From the NCBI RefSeq assembly GCF_025370935.1, contig NC_133472.1, positions 39,815,474 through 39,879,473 of the forward strand: 64,000 nt of DNA, read 5' to 3'. Each line of letters opens with the position of its first letter. The first letter of the stretch is position 1. The notes below the pieces were generated by a model, which saw nothing but the letters and a program-made list of their open reading frames with translations, ran no database searches and was not told the origin of the DNA. The DNA comes from Choristoneura fumiferana. Taxonomy: Eukaryota; Arthropoda; Insecta; Lepidoptera; Tortricidae. Positions 22,310 to 33,103 of the stretch are shown here, one piece after another. A program made the position numbers and the translations under genes.

Positions 22310-22449
22310 CTGTCAACGTCATAAATAAGTGATCATGTAACGACTGAAAGCGGCAAGGTACAAAAATGATCACTTATTTATGACGTTTTATTTTATTTAT
22401 TTTTTATTTTTTATTCCACTGGATGGCAAACGAGCAAGTACGTTGACTG
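22310..22449. mobile_element. Tc1/mariner-type MITE, family ii, interrupted
   Basis: Ends CTGTCAACGTCATAAATAAG and CGTTGACTG lie between TA dinucleotides (22308-22309, 22450-22451). The right terminal repeat is split by a 52-bp retroposon end. An intact relative lies at 34198-34338. Confidence 0.85.
22388..22439 (-). mobile_element. 52-bp family 1 retroposon end with 5-bp TSD
   Basis: On the minus strand it reads ACTTGCTCGTTTGCCATCCA, then TGGAATAAAAAATAAAAAAT and a further A-rich tail. ACGTT is duplicated at 22383-22387 and 22440-22444. This is an extremely truncated insertion that defines the 3' end of family 1. Confidence 0.85.
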
Positions 22450-22523
22450 TACCTCATAAGACTCAAGTATTTTTTTTAAATATCAGAATTTGTAATTGTA
22501 ACTTTAGAAAGAAATAGATATTA

Positions 22524-22620
22524 CTAGCTGTTGCCCGCAACCCTGTCCGTGTAGAATTCGTTTATCCCTATCCCGCGGAAAATGCAACTTCCCAGGATAA
22601 AAACTAACCAAAAAAAGCAG
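22524..22620 (-). mobile_element. Helitron-like relic, 3' part
   Basis: TACTAGCTGTTGCCCGCAAC is the complement of a CTAG 3' end; AATTCGTTTATCCCTATCCC follows as in the copy at 25136. Confidence 0.6.
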
Positions 22621-24032
22621 TTAACATTTTGTACCTACCTTGGGCCTTAGGAGGTTAACGACAAAATATAACCCCTTTTAAAAATATCACTTATCCTTTC
22701 GACATCACAACCTTAAACTACCAATATAACTATTCCTAGAATTAAGTCCTTATTTCTTTTGAAAAAGGTCACTTGTTCCTTAATCCAAGGACTCGTTCAA
22801 CATGGTTTTAGTATCCGCTGATTTATTACCAGCCAGCCCTTTTACCGCACAACATATTAAGTTTAATAACTATTGGAGAAATCCTCATATTTGGCTTCAT
22901 TCAATATTGTAGGTAATCCTCAACGTATAAAGTCTCTTTCTCAATACCTTGCATGGTTGAGATACGGGCTTGTCTCTTGACAACTGGCCAGTTAGTTTTA
23001 GTTTTTTCTTTTTTCTCATTTACCGTAAGAACCAAACTTATTATTGCGGCTGAGAGTGGCGCTGTAATCGCATTTTGATTATGAACGTTGTATGCAGTTA
23101 GGTTTAGTTCCACATTTGGCCGTGGTTTTTGTCAAGTTGGTGTGTTTCGTAATACGGCGCGTGCCCACATGACACTTTCTTTAGGAAATAATCCGACCTC
23201 CCCCCCTTGACCCCTCTGACCTGGTATTGGGTTTAGTCCAAGTTTCGAATGCATTTTTACAAAACTTTATAAGCTACGCGGGTAAATTGATCTTAGTTTT
23301 ATCGCCTACATTTAATTGAGACATTTGACCACATGATGCGTAAAGTTTGAAAAGATCAATGGATACATAATGTTTTTTTTGACATAATGTTTTTTTCTCA
23401 TAAATTGTCAACTTCACAGAATTGTTATAAAATGAACCTAACTTAAACAAATCTGCAGATAGTATAAACAAAAAAAATACTATAACCCTTACAATTTACA
23501 TAACTATGCCACATCATAATTTATTAATTGTTATTATTTGTTGCTTATTAGATATTATAAAAGTATTAAAACTATTCATAATACAAGCAATCAAAATACA
23601 AGTCAATGTTTACCTTAGTAGGTACTTTTGTTAAATAAAACTAAGTATATTTTATCTATTATTATTAGAAAATTTTACCTACAATACAATACAATGGCTC
23701 TTTATTGAACATCAAAACATTGTAAGCAGTACTGAAAAAACACAGGTATATAAAAATTTACTTATTTTTACACATTAGTATGAGGATACAGTTTTTTCTA
23801 GTATTCAGCAGTACCAATAACAACACCCTCAGCAACAAAAAAATGTTTAAGAAAAGAAGTGGATCTCGCTTCTGAAATAAATGTTTCATTTATTTATTTA
23901 ATTTAAACGCTCCAGCGACGGCTCCCGCCTGTGTCTTGGGCCCCTGCGCCTACGCAGCGCGGGTCGAGAGCGGCGCGTGCGCCGAACAAACTACACCGTA
24001 TTGTTGTTCCACGCATTTCTTATAGAACATGC
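22621..24032. other. AT-rich unique stretch with a GC-rich island
   Basis: A GC-rich island at about 23905-23990 (GCGCGGGTCGAGAGCGGCGC) stands out but has no recognised reading frame or splice context. No gene recognised elsewhere. Confidence 0.45.
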
Positions 24033-24033
24033 T

Positions 24034-24064
<31 letters not shown>

Positions 24065-24150
24065 GCCATAGACGTCCACTGTTAGACATACTCGTAGACC
24101 CTATGGACCTCCAGTTGCTTCGATTGGAAGCAGCCTGCTCGTGAACCCGC
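24033..24150 (-). pseudogene. RTE-2 LINE 3' terminus, minus strand
   Basis: A (CAT)n run is followed by the complement of the RTE-2 end seen at 29868-30155: AGACGTCCACTGTTAGACAT, CCTCCAGTTGCTTCGATTGG and a GCAGCCTG block. Only about 100 bp of the coding terminus remains, broken and 5'-truncated. Confidence 0.65.
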
Positions 24151-24359
24151 TTTGAACATTATGTATTGTATCTCTGGTTTATATACGTCTCACTGTTGCT
24201 AAGGCCTCCTCTCATAATTCACATTTTGCTTGGTAATTTAGAATTTGGATCTTGGAACAATCAATGATATTTTGATATTTTCCTTCACTGAAAAACCCAT
24301 GGCAAATTGAAAATGTCCGAAAACGTCGATGTTCCAGCAGCGACTTTGAACCACCACTC

Positions 24360-24448
24360 TTTGTTTGAGACGCCGTAGGTCAAGCCCTCTCATTCTGAGA
24401 GGAGGCCTGTGCCCAGCAGTGGGACGTATATAGGCTGGGATGATGATG
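24360..24448 (+). mobile_element. SINE family B, 3' fragment
   Basis: Keeps CTGAGAGGAGGCCTGTGCCC and GTATATAGGCTGGGATG with a GATGATGATG tail. The tRNA-like head is missing. Confidence 0.75.
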
Positions 24449-24586
24449 ATGAAGTCAAACTAGTGGGCTACCACGGCTTTTATACAACTTTATCGAACTA
24501 CCCTGTTTGTATGAATGTCTAATCTTAGAAGTCAAGCAACTTTCAGTGATCGGATTTAAGTAAATACCTATAGGTACAGCTTATTA

Positions 24587-24729
24587 GCGCGGAGCCGGTA
24601 CCGGTTGTAATATTCAAGCTAACATGAAAGAGGCCACACATAATACCGCGCGGGAAATAAGCGTAGCGTGGTAATTGTGTGCTCTCTTTCACGTTAGCTC
24701 GAATATTACAACCGGCACCGTCCGCCGGC
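24587..24729. mobile_element. Inverted-repeat MITE, ~60-bp arms
   Basis: Left arm CCGGTTGTAATATTCAAGCT..ATGAAAGAG and right arm CTCTTTCACGTTAGCTCGAA..ACAACCGG are inverse copies. The spacer contains CGCGCGGGAAATAAGCG. No second copy in the window and no clear target duplication. Confidence 0.75.
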
Positions 24730-25135
24730 GTCGGTGTGTTCCCAGCTATATCTTTTTTTAGAACAATAACTTATGGTTTTTATTCCATTTCGAGATTCAA
24801 TATAAAAATAAAAATTGAGAAGATCTTATATAAAAAAACAATTACTTATTGCATTTTTTTGTTACAGGTAAGACGAAACGAGTACAAGCAGATGCTGCAA
24901 ATCACTAGTTTTGCCCCACGGCTTCGAACCCATGGAATAAAAACTGGCACGTTCAACATCCCGTGGGTATTACGACGAATCATTGCACTAAGGTTCGACT
25001 GGTGAAGCCACACTCGAACTTTTTTTTGAGCCACAAATAAGCAAAGGAGCAATATCAACAGTGGAGCTCTAGGGTCGATCCTTTAAAGCCAGGCGAAAGA
25101 CAGTGAACAAAATATTGAAAGTTATTTATGCTAAA
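24730..25135. other. Unique stretch, one ambiguous splice-like site
   Basis: TTTTTTTGTTACAGGTAAGA at about 24855-24874 could be read as an acceptor or as a donor. The frame to its right (to 25005) has no recognised signature. Confidence 0.35.
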
Positions 25136-25345
25136 ACTAGCTGTTGCCTGCGACTCCTTCTGCGTAGAATTCGTTTATCGCTACACCGCGGGAACTACGC
25201 AATTTTTTGACATAAAAAATATCCTACGCCCTGGGACTCAAACTATCTCTATACCGAATTTCATCTAAATCGGTTCAGCGGCTTGGACATGCTAAGGTAA
25301 CAAACAAACAAAGAGACTTACAAACTTTCGCATCAACACTAATCA
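25136..25345 (-). mobile_element. Helitron-like element, minus strand
   Basis: ACTAGCTGTTGCCTGCGACT at the left edge and CTTACAAACTTTCGCATCAA near the right edge are complements of the usual ends. The internal AATCGGTTCAGCGGCTTG is typical of these copies. Confidence 0.65.
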
Positions 25346-25391
25346 AAACGAAATCAACCCTCTTTTGTCACAGTGACATTAATTTTATTAA

Positions 25392-25538
25392 CCCGTCGCG
25401 CGACCAAACGACTTTTTTGAGTAATTTTGGACTAGTACCCTATGTTAAAGGGTGATCGAAACTAGTAACAAAAATTTACTAATCACTACTACTTACTCGT
25501 AGATACGCGCCACTGTGGCGCCCAGGGCGTTCGACGGG
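25392..25538. mobile_element. piggyBac-type MITE flanked by TTAA
   Basis: A 147-bp element with ends CCCGTCGCGCGACC and GGGCGTTCGACGGG between TTAA at 25388-25391 and 25539-25542. TTAA targets with CCC ends fit piggyBac-like MITEs. No transposase. Confidence 0.75.
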
Positions 25539-25542
25539 TTAA

Positions 25543-26552
25543 AATCAATTAGTTTAGATAATATCTAATGTTGACAGTGTCAGCCCAGGGCCCAAGAGGG
25601 GTCATGCCCCCCGTGTCCCCTCCCCTGGATCCGTCTCTGGTGCGGCTATCGAAGGGCTAGTGATGTCCACCGGAACCCTCACGGATCGAACCCTGAATCC
25701 TAACTAGCTAAGTAAGATCAGAACTGAACTCAAATGCTAAAACTCCCAACACGATTAGCTATATGACACGACATGACATTGACACTAGCTAATGACAGAC
25801 TAGAGTAGACATGACTAGATGCTTCTTCACCATAGATAAAAAAAATAATGCTGATGCTCAACAATACTGATCAAACTTATGAAATAAGCATTGGTCTGAA
25901 ATAGTTTCAACAATTAATATAAAAAAAGTATTGACTTATAAAAAAATATATATTGAAATTAGTTTCCTTATTATTGATTTTTGTATACAAAAAAAAATAA
26001 AATGCAGTAGTATTTTTTTTAAACAATCCCGATTAAATCAAAACTCGTACTTCGATAGTTTTCAGTACTTTTGCGGAACCCTAGCAGAAGTTTCGCGGAA
26101 CCACAATTCCTCGGGGTTACACACTTACTAAGTTACACACTTTGAGAGTATAGTTTACTTTAGGTAATTTAAAAATAATTAAAAAATACAAGGGTTTCAG
26201 TCGAATTAACTACTGGCTGAAAATTATCTATTGCATAATAATATGTTAATGCCAATACATTGCTGTTACTGAATGTTTCGTAAACAATTTAACATAAATA
26301 CTTGTAAAGGCCGAATAATAAAAAAATAAACTATCATTTTATATGTAAAATGAGCTTAAGACAAACTGGTCGTAAAGTTGCGGCTTAAAACTACAATATG
26401 GGAATGATGGCCCTTTTACATACGCGAAATAAACAAATATCTTATGTATTATGTCTACATAATCATATCATAATCATAATGTCCCTTGAGACTTTCAATC
26501 CTCCAGTGCGCTTAAATTGTAAACCACTATAGAACCTTTGCAGAGAAAGTGG
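25543..26552. other. Unique AT-rich stretch
   Basis: No gene or repeat recognised. Confidence 0.5.
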
Positions 26553-26769
26553 CAAATGATATAAGCAGCAGTGCTTGCACTGTTGTGTTTCGGCGTGGAG
26601 AGTAAGACAGCCGAAGGAATTCCTGGCACTTGAGGTATCCCATCTTAAGCCTCTAGGTTGGCAACGCATCTGCAATAATCCTGGTATTGCAGATGTTTAT
26701 GGGCGGTGGTGATCTCTTACCATCAGGAGACCCACTTGCTCGTTTGCCATCCAGTAGAATAAAAAAAAT
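26553..26769 (+). mobile_element. Family 1 retroposon 3' end
   Basis: Contains TGTTTCGGCGTGGAGAGTAA, GGTTGGCAACGCATCTGCAA, CTTGCTCGTTTGCCATCCAG and an A-rich end. It is nearly the inverse of the copy at 1021-1297. Confidence 0.75.
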
Positions 26770-26957
26770 ATATAAACATTACTTAGGCTACTTACTCATT
26801 ATCAGAATGCAGTGTGCACCCACACTCGTATCTAACCCCTTTGTTTTGACAAAAATACCTACCTTAGTACCTCTTTCCGTTTCTTGACAGTTTTCTATTC
26901 GTAGGTTTTGGAACCGGTGTTAATTTTTTTTCGGTTTTCGTCAGCTCTTGTTATACT

Positions 26958-27125
26958 TAGTACCTGGGCGACCAAGCTTTGCTCGGACTAAAACTCGACA
27001 TTAAGCGTTTTCCCAGAGATAAGACCAAGCTAGAGCGATTTGTCATCCCCGAAAACCCCCACCAAATTTCATCGAAATCGTTGGAGCCATTTCGAGATTT
27101 CGATTATATACAAGAATTGCTGACT
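26958..27125 (+). repeat. Dispersed repeat F
   Basis: CCAAGCTTTGCTCGGACTAA, CCCAGAGATAAGACCAAGCT, CAAATTTCATCGAAATCG and ATATACAAGAATTGCTGAC are phrases of a common dispersed repeat. A complementary fragment lies at about 48080-48175. Confidence 0.6.
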
Positions 27126-27683
27126 TTGCTTCGACCCGGCTTACAAGCGAATGTGGTGGGCCCTTTATGAAATCAATTGGTATTTTTCTTGTCCTTAAAT
27201 CCTTGCATGAACATGCGAATCGTTAAGTAGAGAATTGATTACACAATCTTGGACGCCGTGCCGGAACTCCGCCTACGATGCAAAAGACCACACGGAATAT
27301 GAAATTTTCTTTTATGTTTTAATCACTTTCTAAAGTAAGTTCACGCGAGCTTTGCCCACACCAACTGATTCCTAGAGTAATTTAGTTAAGTCCATCTTTG
27401 GGTCTAAATTATTTTTCTCAAACATGCTCGGAAATGTATGCGTTAATGTCACGAAATGGAGACATGAAGTTTCTCATTTATGGCTCCCTACCACCTCCCT
27501 ACATAACTTCTTGGCCTAGGCCATGAAGTATGTATGAAAATCCATTATTGTCCGCTGCTCTAACTTTTTAATTTTGCTTACTAACATTAAACTGACAAGG
27601 GAAAAATTACGAACAGCCAACTACCACTACTCTGTAAGCATTTGCGATACTGCGATGCGATGCGATGCGTTGCGATGTGATAT

Positions 27684-29082
27684 ATGGATGGATGGATGGA
27701 TGGACGGATGGATCGATGGACGGATGGATGGATGGACGATGGATGGACGGACGGATGGATGGATGGACGGATGGATGGACGGACGGATGGATGGATGGAC
27801 GGATGGATGGGTGGACGGACGGACAGATGGATGGACGGACAAATGGATGGATGGGTGGACGGACGGACGGACGGATGGATGGATGGATGGATGGATGGAC
27901 GGAAGGACAGATGGATGGATGGACGGATGGATGGACGGACGGATGGATGGACGGACGGATGGATGGACGACGATGGATGGACGACGGATGGATGGATGGA
28001 CGGATGGATGGGTGGACGGACGGACAGATGGATGGACGGACGAATGGATGGATGGGTGGACGGACGGACGGACGGACGGACGGACGGACGGATGGATGGA
28101 TGGGTGGACGGACGGACAGATGGATGGACGGACGAATGGATGGATGGGTGGACGGACGGACGACGGACGGACGGATGGATGGATGGATGGATGGATGGAC
28201 GGATGGATGGATGGACGGATGGATGGATGGACGGATGGATGGACGGACGGATGGATGGATGGATGGATGGATGGACGGATGGATCGATGGACGGATGGAT
28301 GGACGGACGGATGGATGGATGGACGGATGGATGGGTGGACGGACGGACAGATGGATGGACGGACGAATGGATGGATGGTGGACGGACGGACGACGGATGG
28401 ATGGATGGATGGATGGACGGATGACGGATGGATGGATGGACGGATGGATGGACGGATGGATGGACGGACGGATGGATGGACGGACGGATGGATGGACGGA
28501 CGGATGGATGGATGGACGGATGGATGGGTGGACGGACGGACAGATGGATGGACGGACGAATGGATGGATGGGTGGACAGACGGACGGACGGACGGACGGA
28601 CGGATGATGGATGGATGGATGGACGGATGGATGGATGGACGGATGGATGGACGGACGGATGGATGGACGGACGGATGGATGACGGACGGATGGATGGACG
28701 GACGGATGGATGGATGGACGGATGGATGGGTGGACGGACGGACAGATGGATGGACGGACGAATGGATGGATGGGTGGACGACGGACGGACGGACGGACGG
28801 ATGGATGGATGGATGGATGACGGATGGATGGATGGACGGATGGATGGATGGACGGATGGATGGACGACGGATGGATGGACGGACAGATGGATGGACGGAC
28901 GGATGGATGGACGGACGGATGGATGGACGGACGGATGGATGGACGGACAGATGGATGGACGGACGGATGGATGACGGACGGATGGATGGATGGACGGATG
29001 GATGGATGGACGGATGGATGGACGGATGGATGGGACGGACGAACGGACGGACGGATGGATGGATGGATGGATGGATGGATGA
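27684..29082. repeat. 1.4-kb (GGAT/GGAC)n satellite with higher-order structure
   Basis: Almost pure GGAT and GGAC tetramers with rare GGGT, ACAG, CGAAT and occasional trimer units (GAC, GAT) that shift phase. A cassette of two GGGT units about 43 bp apart, with ACAG and mostly CGAAT between them, recurs six times. First GGGT positions are about 27809, 28010, 28102, 28333, 28525 and 28728. The unit has no stop codon on either strand, so long frames rich in WMDG or HPSI appear in several frames; they are not genes. Confidence 0.95.
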
Positions 29083-29566
29083 AATATTTCCTCACATTGT
29101 TTGAGAAAAGCACTATACAAACCTCGGCCAGAACAGGATTGCTGGACTCGTTTTATCCGGCCTCGTCTACGACTCGGCCGTCTACCCCAAACTCGTCCAT
29201 CAATCCCTTACTTCATGGCCTCTGCAGTAATGTACTATTCATTGCATTGTTGCTGAAAACTCTGTCACGAAATGATTTTGTTTTATAACTAAAAAAAATG
29301 TGGTGCCATTGTTTGTCGTTTTCAGTGCAACTACAAAAATATTCTACTCCTTCACTTTTTTTCGGGGACAAAAACAAGACAACGAAAAGACTTTTCACCC
29401 CTTTATTCCACGGTTATCATAAAGGAAACTACAAAATTTCAGCTTTCTCAGTCCGTCAATCAGCTAGTAAAAAAATCACTCACTAAACAATCGGTCGTCT
29501 GAAATGTGTGGCCATGGCCGTTGCATATGTTGAAACGTCAAGCTAATTTTAACAATAAATGTAGTC
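29083..29566. other. Unique spacer right of the satellite
   Basis: Contains GAGGTTTGTATAGTGCTTTT on the minus strand, a phrase I associate with a dispersed lepidopteran repeat. No gene recognised. Confidence 0.35.
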
Positions 29567-29803
29567 ATCATGTCAGCCGAAAGACGGCCACTGCTGGACA
29601 TAGGCCTCCCCCAAGGCTCTCCACTCAGATCGGTCTTGTGCTTCCCGCATCCACCGCGATCTTAACCAGAGGGGCCACTACGAAACTCGAAACTCTAAGT
29701 TCGTATCGCACCGTCCCTTTCACTCGCGTATTAAATCACATAAGCGTCAGCGGGACGGCAACATACGAAGTTCGAGTTTTGCAGGTCGTCGCTCCATCTA
29801 GTT
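29567..29803 (-). pseudogene. RTE-1 LINE 3' terminus, minus strand, interrupted
   Basis: Complement of the end of the RTE frame at 45822-46314: it covers the region coding for the DDLVKIAGSRW-like and EWRALGEAYDQQW-like phrases, ending at TCAGCCGAAAGACGGCCACT. A family C MITE (29671-29783) splits it between the parts equivalent to AAGATCG and GACGACC in the 46-kb copy. It is 5'-truncated and has no catalytic motif. Confidence 0.75.
29671..29783. mobile_element. MITE family C, copy 2, inside RTE-1 relic
   Basis: Starts GGGGCCACTACGAAACTCG and ends AAGTTCGAGTTTTGCAGG, with CCGTCCCTTTCACTCGCGTA in the middle. The RTE sequence resumes directly on the right with GTCGTCGCTCCATC. Confidence 0.8.
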
Positions 29804-29867
29804 ATCCATGCAGCACGTAGTAATCGTGATTAATATTAATTCCCGAAATATATCATTTATCATGATT

Positions 29868-30155
29868 GAGTTAATGAGAAGATACATAGAAGAATGAGAG
29901 TCACGGACATAGCCAATCGAATTAGCCTGTTGGAGTGGCAATGGGCAGGCCATACAGCATGGAGAACACGGGCGAAAAGTTTTCGAATGAGACCGTAGAT
30001 CGGCACGTGCAGCTTAGGACGTCCACCAACGTGATGAACGGGTGACCTGGTTAAAGCCGCGGGTTCACGGTGGATGCAGGCTGCATCCAACTGAAACAAC
30101 AGGAGGTCTATGGGGGTGGCCTTTGTCCAACAGCTGATATGATGATGATGATGAT
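29868..30155 (+). pseudogene. RTE-2 LINE C-terminal relic
   Basis: The plus strand keeps an RVTDIANRI..EWQWAGHTAWRT-like reading, then a broken middle with stops, then DLVKAAGSRWMQAA and a (GATGAT)n tail at about 30133-30156. Wording and order match the C-terminus of RTE-type LINE proteins, but the sequence differs from the RTE-1 copy at 46 kb. It has in-frame stops and no RT domain, so it is dead. Related 3' ends lie at 24033 and 32307 on the minus strand. Confidence 0.7.
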
Positions 30156-31605
30156 GCTGACGTTCAGTTATTCCTGTCCGTTTGGGAACACAATGAACGT
30201 AACCTTCCCATGCAAATCCTACAAAAAAGCCCGGTAACCGCATTTCAAACGATACGAATAAGCTCTGTTTATAACAAACACCGCAAGAGACTTTCAGGAA
30301 AACATATATTTAGTGTCATTCAAATATGCCTTATCGATGGTAAATACTGTGACCAGGGTTTATCCACTGTGTGTACAAGGGCCCCCCTTCTATTCAGTGA
30401 CCTTGGCTATATGGAGTACTGTAGGTCAGAATAAACAGTTGGTGTTATTTGTATATGGCTAGGGGTCCATGGTCAAAACCAGGGGAAATCTTTGCACTGG
30501 TGATCCAAAAGAGTCGAGTCTTTTAGCCCTTTTTTAAAAGGTTCTTTGGGCCCAAGCCTATTTGTTTTAATAGCCTCGACTTTAATACCGATTAGGCTGT
30601 TTTATTAAAAACAATCCTTTTCAAATTGTTTGTACTCCAAGAGCTTTTAGGTTTCAGGCTTTTAGACCTATTAGGCTTTATCCTTTAAGCCGTCCATTTT
30701 TTTGAGGTTAACTAGTGAAAATGGATAAAAAGTAAAGGTATGATTTGCCCTCATGTAATTTGCACCAAGGCAAGGACACCAAAATTATCAGATCATACAT
30801 TATTGGCGTTGATTTCAGGTCCACATTTAAAGGGTGCTTTTACCTGTCACATTTTATACTAGCAGCGCTTTCGGAAATAGCATCATTGCTAAGAAGAATA
30901 CGCCGCAAGAAATTTGGCAGTTTTTTTTTTGAAAAGTTTGAAGCTTTGTTTAGTTTGGGACTAGGTCAATTGGTGTCAAGTGTCCCATGATATTATTATT
31001 ACTAATTAACAGTCGTACATTAATCGTAGGGTACTCATTATAAACACACACGGATACACACATTATCGCATTTATAATCAGCTGAATCATTAGAGTTCAA
31101 GTAGTAAAAAGTAAGTAGAGTTCTTGACACGGAACCCCAGAGGAGTAAAGGCTTGGGTTAGAACGCCGTCACTGAAGGCGCCGTGTACCTATTAACAAGG
31201 AATTGGGTTTTTAGGTTGACGATTTCAGAAGGTTCCGAATGTTTACCCAGAATGGAGCATATCTTATTAAATATGCAAACTAACCACCTTATTCATATAC
31301 GCTTGATACGCCGATCTTACGAGTGTGATTTTTTAAATTCGGTTTCCTAAGCCTTTTTTTTAATACGCTTTACCTGCGTACAATATCAGGCCAGAGGCGT
31401 ATTTAAAAATTAGGCGCTTCGGGCCAGAGATTTTCCACTCCATTGAGTGACGATAAAATTCATTTAAGAAAAAAAAACCTGCAATGGGGTTCGCCACGCC
31501 CCGGGCCATGGCCCCTTCGCCTTAGGGTAAATAAGGTCCTGTATAAGACCTAGCAGTGGAATTGAAATTGAAAATCCTGTGGGATTACCCAAAAATAACA
31601 TCGTT
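30156..31605. other. Mostly unique; SINE A 3' end fragment near 30955
   Basis: TTGGGACTAGGTCAATTGGTGT at 30955-30976 is the 3' phrase of SINE family A without its head. A T/A-rich stretch at 30500-30690 repeats TTAGGCTTTTA-like phrases. No gene recognised. Confidence 0.45.
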
Positions 31606-31765
31606 CCATACGACGGGCACAAGAGCAAAAGCAGACCTAGGAGGAGATGGCGGGACAATTTGGATCGTTTTCAATCAGACTGACAAGAGTTGGCCAAAAG
31701 TAGAGACAAATGGAAGAAAAAAAGGAAACTTTTGCCCAGCTGTGGGTCACACCACAAACTAAATA
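31606..31765 (+). pseudogene. LINE C-terminal relic (as at 2222)
   Basis: Decayed remnant of a Trp/Arg-rich LINE terminus: GGAGATGGCGGGACAATTTG, then TTTTGCCCAGCTGTGGGTCA and an AATAAAAAAAA end. Stops interrupt every frame that makes sense. Same family as the relic at 2222-2352. Confidence 0.5.
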
Positions 31766-32001
31766 AAAAAAATCGTTTAGACTCTACAATTAAGGGACCC
31801 CGACGCTAAGTAAGCTATAAAAGGTTCCAAAATGGTAGTGTCCTTAGCCACACACAGCTTTTATTAATTACATCCTCAATAAGCTCCATCTATTGGTTGC
31901 GACCCACACAACTTTGCATACGCATATAAATCACACAAGACTTATGACAGGAGATGGTAATGCAAGTTTTCTCCTCTTTTAAAAATATGACAGGCAATGG
32001 A

Positions 32002-32065
32002 CGACCGGATAGGCCGGTTGCTGGTTCTATGAGCTTAGAGGTCCCGGGTTCACATCCTGGTAGCT
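32002..32065 (+). mobile_element. tRNA-like SINE head, family A-related
   Basis: GACCGGATAGGCCGGTTGC, then AGAGGTCCCGGGTTCACATC, has A-box and B-box-like spacing. The body downstream is not recognisable. Confidence 0.5.
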
Positions 32066-32306
32066 GATATTTGTGCGATGAATGTGGACGCTTGAACTTG
32101 AATCTTGGATCATAAATGCTATTTCTAGCATTCATAGTCGGTTTTCTATCATAAATATCCACCTTTATATGCAATTAGTATTGGAAAGTGGATACTTATG
32201 TTAGGAAACCGACCCTATAAGCTGCTATGCTTAAATGAATTTATATAAATTGTCCTTCTTTATTTATTATCTATATATTAATGACCATATTATTAATGGA
32301 AAATTC

Positions 32307-32460
32307 ATCATCCTCACATTAGCCACAGGACGTCCAATGCTAGACATAGGCCGCCCCCATAGACCTCCAGTTGCTTTACTTGGAAGCAGCCTGTATCCAC
32401 CGTGAACCCGCAGCTTTAACCAGATCATCCGTCCATCTCGTTGGTGGACGTCCTACGCTG
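32307..32460 (-). pseudogene. RTE-2 LINE 3' terminus, minus strand
   Basis: Complement of the RTE-2 end: GGACGTCCAATGCTAGACAT, GACCTCCAGTTGCTTTACTT, a GCAGCCTGTATCCACCGTGA block and CTTTAACCAGATCATCCGTC. Only the last 50 or so codons' worth remains, without a usable frame. Confidence 0.65.
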
Positions 32461-32552
32461 CGCTTGCTTGAATATAAAAATACTAGTAGAAAGAAGAATG
32501 AAAATTAGTCGCACCTTCAAATCTGTAGTGACTTATTTCGGAATAATGTCAT

Positions 32553-33075
32553 TTTTAGGGTTCCGTAGCCAAAATGGCAAAAACGGAACCCTTATAGTTT
32601 CGTCAAGTCCGTCTGTCTGTCTGTCCGTCCGTCCGTATGTCACAGGCATTTTAATCGAAAACTACAAGATGCATATCAATGAAATTTGGATTGGAGTACA
32701 GATGTCTTGTCAAAGCCGCTTTTTAGTTTTGTAGTTAAATTTACAAAAATATATATTATAGGGGGGCACACGTAACAGAAATTTAAAAAAAAAACTTTTA
32801 ACTCGCATCAAAACTTTTTTGATTAAGTAAAGGTTTCCGGAAATAATCGCTCCCAAAGTAGCAAAAATTGTGCCCCCCCACCCCCTCTACCTTGTAAACC
32901 GTTTGGCCAAAAAAATATGCAAAAAATATGGCATGGTAACGCCTAATAAATATTTTCAACGAAAATTGATTTCAACATTGATCGCATATACCGTTTTTGA
33001 GTTATTGCCGAAAAACTGCGCTTCTCAACAAAAGGACGTAAGTGCCGTGAAGATACGCCCTTTTCCTGGTAATCG
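32553..33075 (+). mobile_element. GGTTCCGTA-type dispersed element, second variant
   Basis: Opens TTTTTAGGGTTCCGTAGCCA and GTCTGTCTGTCTGTCCGTCC. The body contains GGGGGGCACACGTAACAG and GTGCCCCCCCACCCCC. The right boundary is approximate; it stops just short of the SINE at 33104. Confidence 0.55.
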
Positions 33076-33103
33076 ATTTTAAGACTGTAGTGTAGTGTTT
33101 TTA

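Noticed and set aside
24033..24065. (CAT)n microsatellite as an independent feature
   Set aside because: It is the tail of an RTE-type LINE fragment on the minus strand; the same holds for the GATGAT runs near 30133 and 46301.
24855..25005. Terminal exon after TTTTTTTGTTACAG
   Set aside because: The AG is followed by GTAAGA, which reads equally well as a donor, and the open frame of about 46 codons has no recognised signature.
27684..29082. CRISPR array
   Set aside because: No repeat-spacer pattern; the array is continuous tetranucleotides in a eukaryotic repeat context. The other tandem arrays (34662, 53657) have no unique spacers either.
27574..29288. Long open frames of 246-508 codons on both strands (WMDG and HPSI repeats)
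   Set aside because: They lie in a stop-free GGAT/GGAC satellite where any frame stays open; phase-shifting trimers change the frame without selection, and there is no start, splice or domain evidence.
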